A stretch of 64,000 nucleotides of DNA, from positions 68,790,100-68,854,099 of the forward strand of contig NW_026262712.1 of the NCBI RefSeq assembly GCF_021869535.1, in the 5' to 3' direction. A program made the translations under genes and the position numbers. This document shows positions 12,331 through 24,217 of the stretch, in pieces; position 1 is the stretch's first letter; each line of letters starts with the position of its first letter. The stretch comes from Mytilus californianus (lineage: Eukaryota > Mollusca > Bivalvia > Mytilida > Mytilidae). The notes below the pieces were generated by a model that saw nothing but the letters and a program-made list of their open reading frames with translations, had not been told where the DNA came from and did not search any database.

Positions 12331-13084
12331 TGCTTTAATCAACGTCATTTAGACTACTTACTTTATGTCGTGCACGTAATACAAGTACATATTAAGAACA
12401 AAAATCTATATTCTGGCAGGACAATGGTATCAACTCTTAGTATCGTTTCCATATAATAAGCATATTACACAGAACATTACCTTTTTTCTTTTATAAATGT
12501 GACACTTTACGCTATGGGTTAACTTATCATGCGTTTTCCTGCATGCCGTGTATTAACCAATTTGTTCATCGATACGATGTGCTAGTGTCCAAACTCACTA
12601 GCGACATAGTCACGTGGTCTTATATCTCCAGATATAACAATGTCGAGTACGTCGTCATGTCTGTAATTTCACCGCTTCTCTTCTAATCCTGATTGTGAAA
12701 CTTTCACTTAATGTCAATTCGCATGGCGGTTTTGAAGTAGGAGACGCTTTGTTCTAGATAGACACGATCTGATGTATTAATAACATCTGAATATACCAAA
12801 TAAACAATAGATATATATAGTGTCGTAAGTATTTATTTCTTTATGAAATCTAATTTGTATCAGTATACTTTTTAAGTATTTTATTTCAATGGGCATATTT
12901 TATCGCATACCTACTTTAAGTTGAAATTACTCAAAACGTTATTGCTATTATATACTTCCTTAAGCAAATAAAATGCCAGCTTTCCTTTTTCAATCTCAGA
13001 ATAAAAAAAAAACAATGTTGAATATTGCATTTATTTAAATGAAAGGCACTTCTAACGACCTTTCACCCCCATCCTCTGAAACAA
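12331..13084. other. Non-coding stretch, nothing supported
   Basis: AT-rich. I found no exon with convincing splice signals and no clear repeat structure here. Confidence 0.35.
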
Positions 13085-13267
13085 AGAAAATAAAAAGATG
13101 ACAGAGAGGCGAGTAATACCAATGCTATGGCTGAAAACAAAAATGACGAAAACACAAACAGTACACAAACAAAGCAAGAGAAAAAAATACCAACACGAAG
13201 CCCATCAACAGGGACTTTCCTTTTTGAATTTTCCTCGGAGTTCAGTATTTTTGTGATTTTACTTTTT
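13085..13267. repeat. Two repeat fragments joined head to head
   Basis: A minus-strand fragment of the retroelement tail (about 13085-13204; 'gacagagaggcgag…aacacgaagccca') runs directly into a plus-strand fragment of the 'gaattttcctcggagttcag' family (13210-13267). Confidence 0.5.
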
Positions 13268-13518
13268 CCAAAGACATAAACATTTCAACCACCCTCCGAA
13301 TTAACAGCTAGCACCGAACAATCACACACAAACACATTTTCAATACTTTTGTTCGTTATAACAAAACAAAAACGCATTAAGTTTCTATTGCATTATAAGT
13401 TTAAAATATTGCGTCAGTAGTGGAGATAGAGCTTCATGTGTGGAAGTTGTTTTGCAACTTCAGGGAACCAAATTTGTATTTGCCGGTTATGGTCTCATTG
13501 CTATTTACCACACCTTCA

Positions 13519-13766
13519 TTCAATATTAGCTTCAGATTAAAAATATTTTCCTAGAAGAAATGGTTGAAACTAATGATTAAGGTTTTAATCATTGAGGCGA
13601 GCGGAACGAGGCGTACAAATTGCTGTCTACGGAAGACGAAGATTCAATATTAGCTTCAGATTAAAAATATTCTCCTAGAAGAAATGGTTGAAACTAATGA
13701 TTAAGGTTTTAATCATTGAGGTGAGCGGAACGAGGCGTACAAATTGATGTCTACGGAAGACGAAGA
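13519..13766. repeat. 124-bp unit, two tandem copies
   Basis: Copies at 13519-13642 and 13643-13766 differ at only a few positions (for example gaggCgagcg versus gaggTgagcg). Each holds a small palindrome, AATGATTAAggTTTTAATCATT, and a 'gcggaacgaggcg' motif. This is a recent local duplication. Confidence 0.85.
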
Positions 13767-14446
13767 CATCGCCATAACATTAAAAGGCGTCAAATCTATA
13801 ACTATAAAAATAGAATGCCACCTTTCCATTCCAAAAATAACACAATTAAAGGCCCTTTTTTATTTTTTCTATCCCCTCTTTTTTGGGTTACACATGACTG
13901 GTCCCATATATGAGCCATTGCCCTATCAAAGTCAGATTTTCGCCCATTTGTTGTGTCTATCTTGAGAATATATAAAGAGAAACTTGAACAGCTAAATTGA
14001 TCAGCAAGGCAAAATGTACAAAAATTAACATACCGGAAATTCATGTATTAACTCTTGTAAAAAAATGTTAACGCTTGGTAGAAAGATATTAACGAGTATA
14101 GTGCTTATCCTTATATTGAGCATAGAACATGGCAAAAAAGAATTATTTCTTTTTGATAACTTTAACCGTATGGTCATTATTGTAGACAAAATGATTAAAA
14201 CTAAATATTGCAATTCATTATTTGACAATTTTCCACTTTATCAGATGTGAATTTTTACATCTCAAAACGAGGTATCAACATGCCAAGGTTTATCTCTTTT
14301 TAAATCTTAACCGTTTGCCAAACACTAGCTAGCTACAGATTTGAGCCGGGTTTATAGAAATTCAACAGAAACAGCTTGAATCTTAATGTCGTAAACGGTA
14401 ATCGTTCTAATCGTAATCATGTTCATTGACCATATCGACGATGAAA

Positions 14447-15115
14447 GCACATCATATAAGACGTTTCAGCATCATATAATAAAGTTTACCAAACCACATC
14501 ATTTAAGGTTACACGAACATAATATAATGACAAAACCACATCATAATACAATGTTTTTACATTTAATTTATATAATGGAAAATGCACATCATATAAGGAT
14601 ATTTGCACATCATATAAGGATTTTTGCACATCATATAAGTATATTTGTACATCATATAAGGATATTTGCACATCATATACATGTAAGTATATTTGCACAT
14701 CATATAAGTATATACACACATCATATAAGTATATTTGTACATCATTAAAGGATATTTGCACATCATATAAGTTCATGTGCACATCATATAAGTATGTTTG
14801 CACATCATGTAAGGATACTTCCACATCATATAAGAATAGTTGCACATCATATAAGAATGCTCACTCATCTTAAAAGTACATTTGCACATCATATAATTAT
14901 ATTTGCACATCATATAAGTATATACACATATCATATTACAAATGTAGTATATACACACATCATATAAGTATGTTTGCACATCATATAAGGATACTTCAAC
15001 ACAATATAAGGATATTTGCACATCATATAAAGATGTTTGCACATCATATAAAGATGTTTGCACATCATATAATGAAATATGCACATTAATTTAGGTTGAT
15101 GCGCATCACATAATT
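14447..15115. repeat. 21-bp minisatellite, about 30 units
   Basis: The unit is close to CACATCATATAAGTATATTTG. Because 21 is divisible by 3 and the unit has no stop in several frames, long apparent ORFs run on both strands (HHIRIFA repeated on plus, YDVQISL repeated on minus). These are repeat artefacts, with no start context or non-repetitive flanking coding. Edge units are more diverged than central ones. Confidence 0.9.
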
Positions 15116-15360
15116 CAAATGGTCATAACAAGACAGTGTTAGCGTTCCATAGTATTACTTAGTTTTTCCTATTTTACCTTATCGTTTTCAAATATGCACC
15201 CATGAAAAATTTAGACAAAACCTGTATGCTGACCAAGATATTCCAACCTTTTGTATATCTATCTATCTGTGAATTTTAAATATATTTGTTCGTCGAAATA
15301 ATTGCTGTTCAAAGTTAAAAATTAATGTATCCTTTAATTTCGATACTGTGAAAAGACACT

Positions 15361-15600
15361 TAGCTATTGTTCAACATTGTTGTCAATATAATGGAGTTAT
15401 ATGCGATTGTCCTACATATGGGAGGTTTAGCTAGCTATTAAAGCAAGTTTAATCCTTTATTTTCTTTATGAGGTCATGGCTGTACCAAATCAGGAATATG
15501 ACAGTTGATTGCTATTCTGCGATTCTTTTGATATGTTTGAGTTTTTTTATTATGCCATTTGATAATAAACTTTCCGTTTTGTATTTATCTTTGGTGGTCG
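15361..15600 (+). repeat. Dispersed repeat of the 'caggaatatgacagttg' family
   Basis: It matches the 3' half of the fuller copy at 35487-36005: 'tataatgga…gcgactgt…ggtttagctagctat…tcaggaatatgacagttg…ttgatatgtttgag…ctttccgtttt'. Confidence 0.6.
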
Positions 15601-17949
15601 TTTTTATTTGTTATTTTAATTTTTGAAAGTAATAAAGGATAAAAAATTGTGTTGGGCTGTCAATGCTTATTTGAAGTTATCGTAGTATTTCATCATTGAG
15701 AATTCACTTAAAACAAAATTCAACAACGAATCATCCGAGAACTTTCCTCTGAATAATGTTCTATATGAAACATTGTTTTACCAAAGATACATGTATGTTG
15801 TTAAAATAGATTCAAATATTTATAACTATCATGGATTTACACATGTTACAATGTATATAGGACTCAGAGAAAAAGAATGGAATGTTCACGTACGTTTTAA
15901 TCGTCCTGTCAGAATGGGGACGTTGATACTGATGCCTCGTGTAATAAGACTGCCACATTTTTGTGCAGGGTAAGAACTCTTTGAGGGAACCGTTGGTGAC
16001 CTGTTGCATGGCAAAATATCTGTCCCTATGCAATAGATTCAGGGGCAGCCACTAAGCCTCTGTTACAGGACTTAATTATTGTATTATTTGTAGATTCTGA
16101 ATTTGTTCTATTCCTGAACATGCATGTAGTTATTTACGCTTGACGTTACGTTACTGAGAGGGTGACACCCAATGTACCTGATAATACACCATGTATAGTT
16201 ACTTATACATAATAATAAAACAAATATAATTTTCAATTCGTTTACTTCCGAAATGGTAAACTATAGCGTGTGTGGGCCTAAATAAAATGGCAACACTAAT
16301 GTATGATCTACGTTGCTGACATCACCTACGATGTTTACCACTTTGAATGGTAACTGTTTTGTTTAGATGAAAATACGTTACAGTATCTGATAATTGCAAA
16401 AGTTAATATTCGTTGCAACATTGGCTCAGAAATTCACCAGTAACAATCAAAAGTTACTAATTTGTCATTATTGAACAAATGTGTACAAGTGAATCTACAC
16501 AACTTTATCATTCTGAGAAGACACCTTGTCAAATGAGGATTTAATGTTATGTCAATCTAAATCTAGAAAAGTATTAAAATTTTTAATCTACTGATATTTG
16601 TTGGATATCGCCAGCTTTAAAGTCAGCACGTCTGAATTGACATTAATCATTGTCAATAATCATTGGTATGATCATAATTATATTGAACTGTCAATACAAC
16701 CTTTATTTTAAAGACTTTAACTTCATAACCTTTTTGCCATTTGATATTTCTTCATGCATGGGTCAATGTCCTAGTAGACGTCACGCTCTTCTGGCATCCA
16801 TGATTTCAATCCAACTATTTCTTATGATGAGTTAATCATGTGTTAATTCTATAACTAGTCATTATGTTTAAAGATGTATTGGATATACATGATATTGTCG
16901 ATTGTCGAAATACCATAATTTTTTACTGCATTTAGAATTTATCTAGAATAAAACTCATTGTCAGTTTCATAATATTCAATATATTGGAAAATTCTTCTTC
17001 TTGATTAATTTGTACATATTCAAATACATATGATGCATACCAATAATCGTATTGATATTTTGTAATCACATCTTACAAAAGTATTAGAAATTAACGGCAA
17101 AATAATATGTGTCCCTTCATGTTTGTTTTTTTCTCTCGAAATATTAACAAAATAAGCATTTGCCCAAAATAGCTGATTCATTTTAGGGAATATTTTCAAA
17201 ACAATCGCTTCTAATAAGTAAATAAAAGATTCAGAGTATATATCCCTTTGTTTGTTTTGGTATTTTACGATATACCTAATATATTGTAGCGTTTCGTTGA
17301 TATGCAATAATTGACAGTTGAGTTGTTTAAATAAATGTGTAGATAATGTTTTCAATTGAAAATCAATTAATTTTTAATTCGTCAGTACATCAATAGTTGT
17401 AGCATTTATTGATATCTTATATTGTTTTGATTAGGAACTCTAATATTGATTGGCTATAAACAATCAAGAGACACACAAGTATCAAAATTGATTGTATTTC
17501 CGTTTACAATATTACATCTTTGACTACATATGCACTCTGTGACTGTGAAAAGATAACATAGAAAAAAAGGAATGCATGAAAGACTGGTTATGACTTATTC
17601 GTTCAGTTCATACAATCGCTTATGAGCAAAGTAACGGTTTCATTTTAAAAATATTCGTGAGTTTTAATCATACAGTGACTTGATTGAATAACCGGTTAGT
17701 AATCATAATTGAAGATTGGGTTAATATACATTTGTCAGGCACACTTTACTTTTATAATTTTTTCCTATCAGTTTTATTTCGGCCGTTTTATGTACGATTC
17801 TTTTTAATCACCCTGTAACTATGTTTTAAAATTAGGATACAACATGATGTATGACGGTCATTCGAGAGAAAAAGTGTCAATTGCTATGACATCGATGTCA
17901 TATTATCAAACCATACTGCAATATAAATAAACACATTCATATAGTAAAA
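15601..17949. other. Intergenic stretch downstream of the channel gene
   Basis: A GC-richer block at about 15890-16200 looks like another bivalve dispersed repeat, but I cannot fix its ends. A 111-codon open frame on the minus strand (17020-17355) has no domain that I recognise and lies beyond the channel stop codon. A TTTATT at 17773-17778, AATAAA on the minus strand, may be the polyadenylation signal of the channel gene. Confidence 0.35.
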
Positions 17950-18083
17950 CTAAGTTCTCTTTCGATGTTTTTCTATTTTACGTTGCTTCTTCAAAATTTT
18001 CTGTTGATGCTTTTCTTCGGCAATTGTTTCTTTTGCAAATTGTTGTTGCTTCTTCAAAATATCCTTCTTATTTATGTTATCAT
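17950..18083 (-). CDS. TRPM-like channel, terminal exon
   Basis: The acceptor is TCTGTTATAG, and the reading frame runs 44 codons to TAG. The peptide is basic and heptad-like (KKDILKKQQQFAKETIAEEK, then KILKKQRKIEKHRKR), consistent with the C-terminal coiled coil of TRPM subunits, which mediates tetramer assembly in the family. The sequence enters in phase 1. A possible AATAAA on this strand lies about 175 bp beyond the stop. Confidence 0.6.
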
Positions 18084-18543
18084 CTATAACAGACAAAATG
18101 AAATGTTTTTCTTTTCCGTAGAAATTCTCGATTCTTGAATAGTCACATACATATCCATTCTATGATTGTCGTACTGTGATAATTATGGTCATGCTCTTGA
18201 ATATTAATTATAGCTATTTTCATGTGTTAAGTTAAATTTGCAAGTGTATCATTTTTTTATGATGAGGACTGGTTTCAAAATGTTTGTGATCTCCAGAAAA
18301 TATAACACAGCTTACTTGGTTCTGCCAGCAACAAGTTTTTGACAATATAAATTAATACAAGAAGAAAACAAGAATAACCTTATGTCCAGGACGAAAAAGT
18401 CTAATAATGATATCTTATTGGGTTTATCAGCATGTATTTTAAAAATATAAAGCAATTATTTCATTGCTTATAGTCATGCACATTGAAATTATGATTTATG
18501 GTAAAGTTTTGTTTTTTTTTTAAACATTTATTTATAGTGGATT

Positions 18544-18828
18544 GTGAAACAAGTTATTGCAACTTATAATAATCCCTTTCCACTTTGCGGGTGCAAGTGC
18601 TGCATTGTAGCGGCATTAATCTACTCTTTTTCGAAATCTACAAGGGTGTCTTTTACGTGCAAGAGATATGGCTCTCTCTTAACACGGGTCAGCCCTTCTG
18701 ACGGACTATCATCGTTTCTCAAGACCATACTCGCAAATGGTGTCAAGGGAGAGCCGAAAATTCAGTCCCTGAAATGTTCTCCCCGGTAAATATTATTGAC
18801 AAACATTAGGAACCTATTATCTTTTCTG
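18544..18828. repeat. Dispersed mussel repeat
   Basis: This GC-richer block ('ctcttaacacgggtcagcc', 'gagccgaaaattcagtccc', 'ttctccccgg') is one I recall as widely repeated in mussel genomes. It lies in the last intron of the channel gene. The 81-codon plus-strand frame through it is not a gene. Confidence 0.45.
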
Positions 18829-19086
18829 GGTGGGGCCTCGGTTGGGGAGTGTTCTAAGTAGTTACTACAGTAATCACAAGCCAGTCAACACTGAGGTTGA
18901 GAGTTTGAACTCCGCTCGTGCAGGTGCTCCCGACTCCAATCTTAATTGACTAGCATTGTCAGTTTTCCTATCGAAGGTCGGTGGTTTTCTCCGGGATCTC
19001 GGGCTTCCTCCACCAATCAAAACTGCCCGCCTTGAAATAGCCAAAAAGCGTGCTTAAAAGTGGCGTTAATAAAATCTAAATACATC
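18829..19086 (+). mobile_element. tRNA-derived SINE
   Basis: It starts with a tRNA-like head (ggggcctcggttggggagtg as A-box region, gagtttgaactcc as B box) and continues into a body with 'gaaggtcggtggtttt' and 'cttcctccaccaat'. It ends '…aaaagtggcgttaataaaatc'. This is the organisation of a SINE family common in bivalves. It is about 258 bp, with slightly decayed promoter boxes. Confidence 0.75.
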
Positions 19087-19316
19087 TTTTTGGGCTGGCA
19101 ATTTGTTATATTGCACCGTTGTTGATCTTTGCATTCTTCGTTTTATTCATTAACTTCTTCTCGTCTGGATCTTTACTCCTTTGTAGGGTAACCCTACTTT
19201 TTTATAATTTTTTTGAGACATATCTCGTTAACACACATTTACATTGTATTACCTGCTTTTTGGTTTATTATAACATTGACAGCATGAACAGTATTTTGTT
19301 GTATACCATACAGAAC

Positions 19317-19438
19317 TAAATATTCTAGATGGACAATTGAGTGGTGAAGGTATTTTATCTTCAAAATCAATAATAACTGAATGCAGATAGTAACGCCATT
19401 TTTGTTCTGAATTGTCTCGAATTTCCTGAAATCGAGCA
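19317..19438 (-). CDS. TRPM-like channel, TRP-helix exon
   Basis: The acceptor is TTCTGTTTCAG. The first base completes the Ser codon left by the S6 exon. The peptide continues ARFQEIRDNSEQKWRYYLHS and then VIIDFEDKIPSPLNCPSRIF. This fits the region after S6 in TRPM channels: an amphipathic TRP helix with the conserved Trp, followed by a 'Y/F…P.P…P' segment. The 3' edge is uncertain. A weak donor after 19317 gives the phase needed by the terminal exon, while GT dinucleotides a few bases further give other phases. Confidence 0.7.
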
Positions 19439-19984
19439 CTGAAACAGAAGTTTATATATAGAATGTTAAAGTATAGTGTACAACTAAATTAAAGTACTAA
19501 ATATTGGTTTGTCAAATTATGTCATAGCTATCTGAGAATTTATAAAATCAGCTAAACTTCAGATATCTCACATTTTATCATTTTATCATGCCATGTAATT
19601 GCCAATTGAATATGTTTTTGGTAGATTAATATATGCCTCTGTTTTATTTGATTATTTCTTTTGTAAATTAAAACGTGTTGAAAGAAATTAAGTTTTCGAA
19701 CTTTTATTTCACGATTGGTGCTTGCATTGCGTCATTTAACAACACTTATACGTTTCTGAATACTCTCCGACGTTTAATTGTCGTCATCACTGTTTTCCTT
19801 ATAATATATCTACATAGGTTTCTGAATGCATCGTGCGATTTTAGAAATAATCTATGATTCGTTATGGACTGAAAAAAACTCAGTGTCTCAATGAAATTCA
19901 AATTTTTGAAGCAAGTTATTTTTATAATCAATGCTATTGTAATTTGAATTTGAAATAGACATCAGTTTATTTTGCTAAAAAAAA

Positions 19985-20275
19985 AGTTAAAAGAGCATAA
20001 CTCCAAAGAAATATTTCCTGGAATATCTAGAAAGTTTCAATATATTGTGTAATGTGGTTGTAGAAGAGTTCAGTATTAAATCAAAATGTCCTTTCGTTAT
20101 GCACATTATAGTATATTCTTATAGCCTTCAAAGTTTCATGAAATTCTGTTGTTTTGTTTCATAGCAGTGGTAATGGCCAGAACATAGCTAATGGACTGAC
20201 AGACGAACTGACGGACAGGACATACTAAAGAGTCAACACATTGTTCCCTGCATAACGAAGTTTCGTTGGGTAGAA
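19985..20275 (+). repeat. Dispersed bivalve repeat ('gacggac' type)
   Basis: The text 'gagcataactcc…', 'caaagtttcatgaaattctgtt', 'actgacagacgaactgacggac', 'gaagtttcgttgg' matches a very common molluscan interspersed repeat. It lies in an intron of the channel gene. Confidence 0.6.
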
Positions 20276-20571
20276 TTTGTTATTTCGTATATACTAGCAC
20301 ACAATTATCATGAGAAAGTAAATACAGTAAAATATAGCAACAGAATCATAAAAACTAAAGTTTCTAATAAGATCATGTATACTGCTAGTAATTTAGTTCA
20401 ACCCAGAACTATTCTAGTAAAATTTTTAATAATGCAAATTTATACTAGCCGATAACGAAAATCCAAACTTAATATGGTTGGTATATGATTTTTAGTTGTA
20501 ACTGTCAATGAAAAAACACATGTATCAGCATATGTCGAACTAGCAAATTAAACGACCATGGCATTATGTAC

Positions 20572-20731
20572 CTGAACATTGCAATAACAATGTTTAATAA
20601 CAACCAGTTTGTCAACATTATGTAAAAAGCAGCAATTACTGGTGTTATCCAATCACTTGTTGGACATCTTTCAACTAAATGGTCATTATTCCAGATAGTA
20701 GCATTATCCGAACAACCCGAATCGTCAGTGC
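20572..20731 (-). CDS. TRPM-like channel, outer pore and S6 exon
   Basis: The acceptor is CTAATTTAAG and the donor TTCAG|GTACAT. It starts by completing the Gly codon from the S5 exon. The peptide has an acidic, Cys-containing turret (GTDDSGCSDN… and ERCPTSDW), then S6, YIMLTNWLLLNIVIAMF. The ending matches the signature end of TRPM S6 (LLNLLIAMF). Two Cys in the turret could form the pore-loop disulphide known in several TRPM channels. It is fully open and phase-matched on both sides. Confidence 0.85.
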
Positions 20732-21418
20732 CTTAAATTAGACAGGTTTATTAATAGTCTGCAAAACAATCAAAACATAAAACAATAAAAAGAGACAGGA
20801 ACTAGAACAATTATTATTACTTTAAATATGCACGAACTTAAGACGAAAAATATCGTGTTCTTTTCAAAGCTTTTATTATCATTTTGTTTTCTATTTGAAC
20901 AGAAGACAATGATGATACAAAGTAGTAAGAATTTGTTAACCTGTTTATTATTTACGAACATTTATTCTATCATCATAGGATAGTGTTTTATCAAGTCTTA
21001 CGACACAATGATTTGTCAGCAGTGTATGAGTATTTTCCATACCCTCGGAGTAAATACTACGTTTTTAAAATACTTTTTTTTAAATTTTGAATTCATCTTC
21101 AGAAAGTGTTTATTGTTTTCATTTGGCAAAACCCTTTCAAACATCTTGGATTCATAATCTCGGTGTGTGTAAAAATTTGAAATACATAGGTTCTAGCTTT
21201 GGCACAATAATTCTCAATGTAGAAAGGACTTTAAACGTATTAAAAGTAGACTACAAGTGTAAGTTTTTTTTTCCAGATTAGATATAAATGTCATACTCAC
21301 TGACGCCATAAAGTGCATGTTATTGAAATATATATTTGTTTTTATTTAAAAGGAAACTACCCAACTAAAACAACGAAGGATAGTTTCAATACAAAGTATG
21401 TCGAACTAAACGAACAAC

Positions 21419-21611
21419 CTTCTAATGTATCCAAAAACAGTTCACCATAAACCTGCCAGTATGGAGTTTTAAGAATTGCCCATATTCTCGAGAACTCAAA
21501 ATCACTTGAACCTGTAACCGTCTTGCTTGGGTAAACATTGGCATTGTAAACGACCCCAGCAGCAAGTATGAATATGATCAGTATTAACAAATATTGCATC
21601 AAATCCACAAG
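21419..21611 (-). CDS. TRPM-like channel, S5 and pore-helix exon
   Basis: The acceptor is TACTTTTCAG and the donor GAAG|GTTGTT. It starts in phase 0, as left by the S4 exon, and ends in phase 1, as required by the next exon. S5 is MQYLLILIIFILAAGVVY. It is followed by NANVYPSK and then the pore helix and filter region KTPYWQVYGELFLDTLEG. The PYW..YGE motif is diagnostic of TRPM pores, and the filter Glu resembles the divalent-permeable TRPM1/3/6/7 group. This exon lies outside the triplicated segment and exists once. Confidence 0.85.
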
Positions 21612-21648
21612 CTGAAAAGTAAAACTATGTATCTTAATTTCGTTATAA

Positions 21649-21853
21649 TACCGTATAGCTGGTTATTTTCGCGGGCTGTAAATTTTCGCAAATTTTCGCG
21701 GATAGAACAAAATCGCCAAAATAAATTCCGCCAATTTCAAAGTGCACAAGCAAAGATATTGATAAAAGTTTTGATTCCGCCAAAATAATAACCGCCAAAA
21801 TATTTCGAGTACCTTATTCTAAGAAAATCGCGAAAATTACCCGCTATACGGTA
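21649..21853. mobile_element. Palindromic MITE with TACCGTATAGC ends
   Basis: The terminal inverted repeats are TACCGTATAGCTGGTTATTT on the left and, in reverse complement on the right, TACCGTATAGCGGGTAATTT. The interior has repeated 'ccgccaaaat' and 'ttttcgcg' blocks. The left breakpoint of the 5.75-kb duplication (21713/21714) falls inside this element, so copies 2 and 3 begin with its right half only. Confidence 0.7.
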
Positions 21854-23627
21854 TGTTTGAAATAATATTTGTATTGATGGCTTTTTAACCAACATTACCA
21901 ATGCATGATACATATTAACAATCATCCATTGAAAGTTTTGATCTCAATATCTCAAAACATGACATGTACCAATTGAAGAACATCAGATGTGCATTTCAAG
22001 AATAAAGGTAATTTAGTGGTACATGAATATGTGATAGTCGAGGATCAAACTACTATTTTTTTCTTAAAAATGTCTTGTACCAAGTCCGGAATATTAAAGT
22101 TGATGTGTTTTCCTCAGTTATGGTTTTTGACCCGGATTTGTATCAGCTAAATAGATTGATGATAATTCAACAGCGGTATACTACTAGTGACTTTATCCAG
22201 CACAGTTAAAACTTCAAAACTTATTCAAAAGTTGAAGAGCTTTTAACATTAAAGTGTTTAGACAAATGAATAGCTAAAGCCGGACAAGGAATCACAGATT
22301 TGCTGGAGGCAGAACATGTTTCTTTTTTCAATTAAAAATAATGTAATCTAACAGCTAGTTTAAATTATACACACTATCCGTATTTGAATGCAGGTATTTA
22401 ATTACAGGTTACTTTACTTGTGAGAATCTTAAGGACTAACTGTTCACCAGGATGGTAATAATTACATTTACGGTACCAAATTAGATACACAAAAATTTGT
22501 GAATTCCGACAATAAATGTCTCTGCAGGGAATATGTTCTTATAGTTTGATATATGTTAACTTAAAACACCATTAAAAGGAGAAATTATGGTCCTGAAATA
22601 ATAAAGATTGTGTAAACTGTTGGTGTTATCATGTTGTTAAAGCCATTACATCGATACTGGAGGAACGTCCCTTGTCTGAAAGTTGATATTTTTCGATGCA
22701 TATCTGATTTTTCAATAACATTAACAATATAAATGTTACGGTACCATTTGACAAAACATGCAACATTGGTGATGATCGAGACTAAACTATTTGGAATCCA
22801 AAGGAAAACACTATTGACAAAGATGGACAAGTAATTAGAGCTTTGCATAAGGGTATTATATTCGTAAATTCAAAATATTTTCAAACATTTTGAAACAGCA
22901 ATTTGTAATAACTCAATATCCGTATTTTCATGTCTAGTGCCCAAGTGACAAGTCAAACCCCCGGACACTAAAGGTTCAGCAGCAGATGTATCGACCAACT
23001 GGTATATGTTACATTTACATTGCCAAGTTTTTGGCATCATATGTTCATTTCGACAATGAATGTGGTTTTTTTCACACACTTTTGTTTACCTGTTTACATA
23101 TTTTTTTGATTTACGCTTGCCACTGAAAAGTACTTTATTTTCGTATGTCAGATGATGGATGTGAAACAGTTGATTTCGACATTGCTAATTTTTTGGAGTT
23201 CGCGCGATTCGTCATATTTATTCTCATGATTCATACCTCAATTCATATTTATATAATATATTTCAGCTGAATTACATAAGTACAGAATAAGAATACAAGA
23301 ATACATAGGGTCCCTGAAGAGAAACCGCAAAAGGGCGAAGTATAATGCGTTTTACCACAGATTTATATTCCGAGTAATGCGGTTTGTACACTTATAAATC
23401 TGATTACTATCATTGACATTGATCAAATGGGCGTTATAAATCCATAATTAATATATCAGTCCTTGTTGTAGATTTGATATGTTGTAAACATTTGTTCAAG
23501 CGGTGATTTTATATATTATAAAGAATGCATTTTTTTCAAAATCATTATATATCTTTTTTTATCTGGAACCATTTTTAAACAACTTTCTTTTAATGTTCTT
23601 TTAACATACTTGAAGAAGCTGAAACCT
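21854..23627. other. Intron sequence of copy 1, unexplained
   Basis: No channel exon is seen. The segment around 22585-22870 is unusually open in copies 2 and 3 on both strands (140 codons on minus; DRDLTIWNPKENTIDKDGQV on plus) but broken in copy 1. I cannot identify it. Confidence 0.35.
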
Positions 23628-23870
23628 GCCTATAGGTGCAGAATTTTCTCGATATGTTGAAGATCGATTGGTGGCTTTTGTCTGTTTTCTGCTCTTTGGT
23701 CGGGTTTTAGTATCTTTAACATATTCACAGTTTCCATTCTCAATGTTATTGAAAATCATTTATGATCACAATTATCAACATAGTAATGGGAATATACGAA
23801 ATGATTTCCCATGAGACAACTATCCACTTGAAACCGAGTTTGACAAAAATAGGTCAGCGTATTCCCTTTA
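23628..23870 (+). repeat. Two dispersed mussel repeats
   Basis: A 'ctttggtcggg…cacagtttccattctcaatgttat' block (23628-23760) is followed by a 'gggaatatacgaaatgatttcccatgagacaactatccac' block (23785-23870). Both also lie in copies 2 and 3. Confidence 0.6.
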
Positions 23871-24217
23871 AAAATTAAAAAAAACGCATAGTTGGCAGTT
23901 GATATACATATTTTTATCTAACGATATCATATCAAATGCCCTTTGTAAGTAACACAATCCGAGTTTTTCTTATTTCAAAAAGTGAGATTTTGATCAAAAG
24001 CGTAAGTAATCTTTTAAAATTTGTGTCCTTTATGGTAAGAGTAAACTACTTTCGGATTTTGATGGTCACAATGAAATAATTACAATGCTAAGATTCTTTC
24101 AATACTTGCATCAGACACGTTTCATCAAATTAAGTTTGGTATATTTTCATTCAGTTTACAAAGATTAAACATTTCATAATATGCTGAATAGATTGTTGAT
24201 AGGCTATATAAACTCAC

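Noticed and set aside
14419..15084. Histidine-rich and tyrosine/aspartate-rich repeat proteins on both strands
   Set aside because: They are frames through the 21-bp minisatellite. The same DNA is open on both strands, and no non-repetitive coding flank exists.
16650..17355. Independent gene from the 111-codon minus-strand frame
   Set aside because: No domain, no convincing splice borders and A/T-driven composition. It lies downstream of the channel stop.
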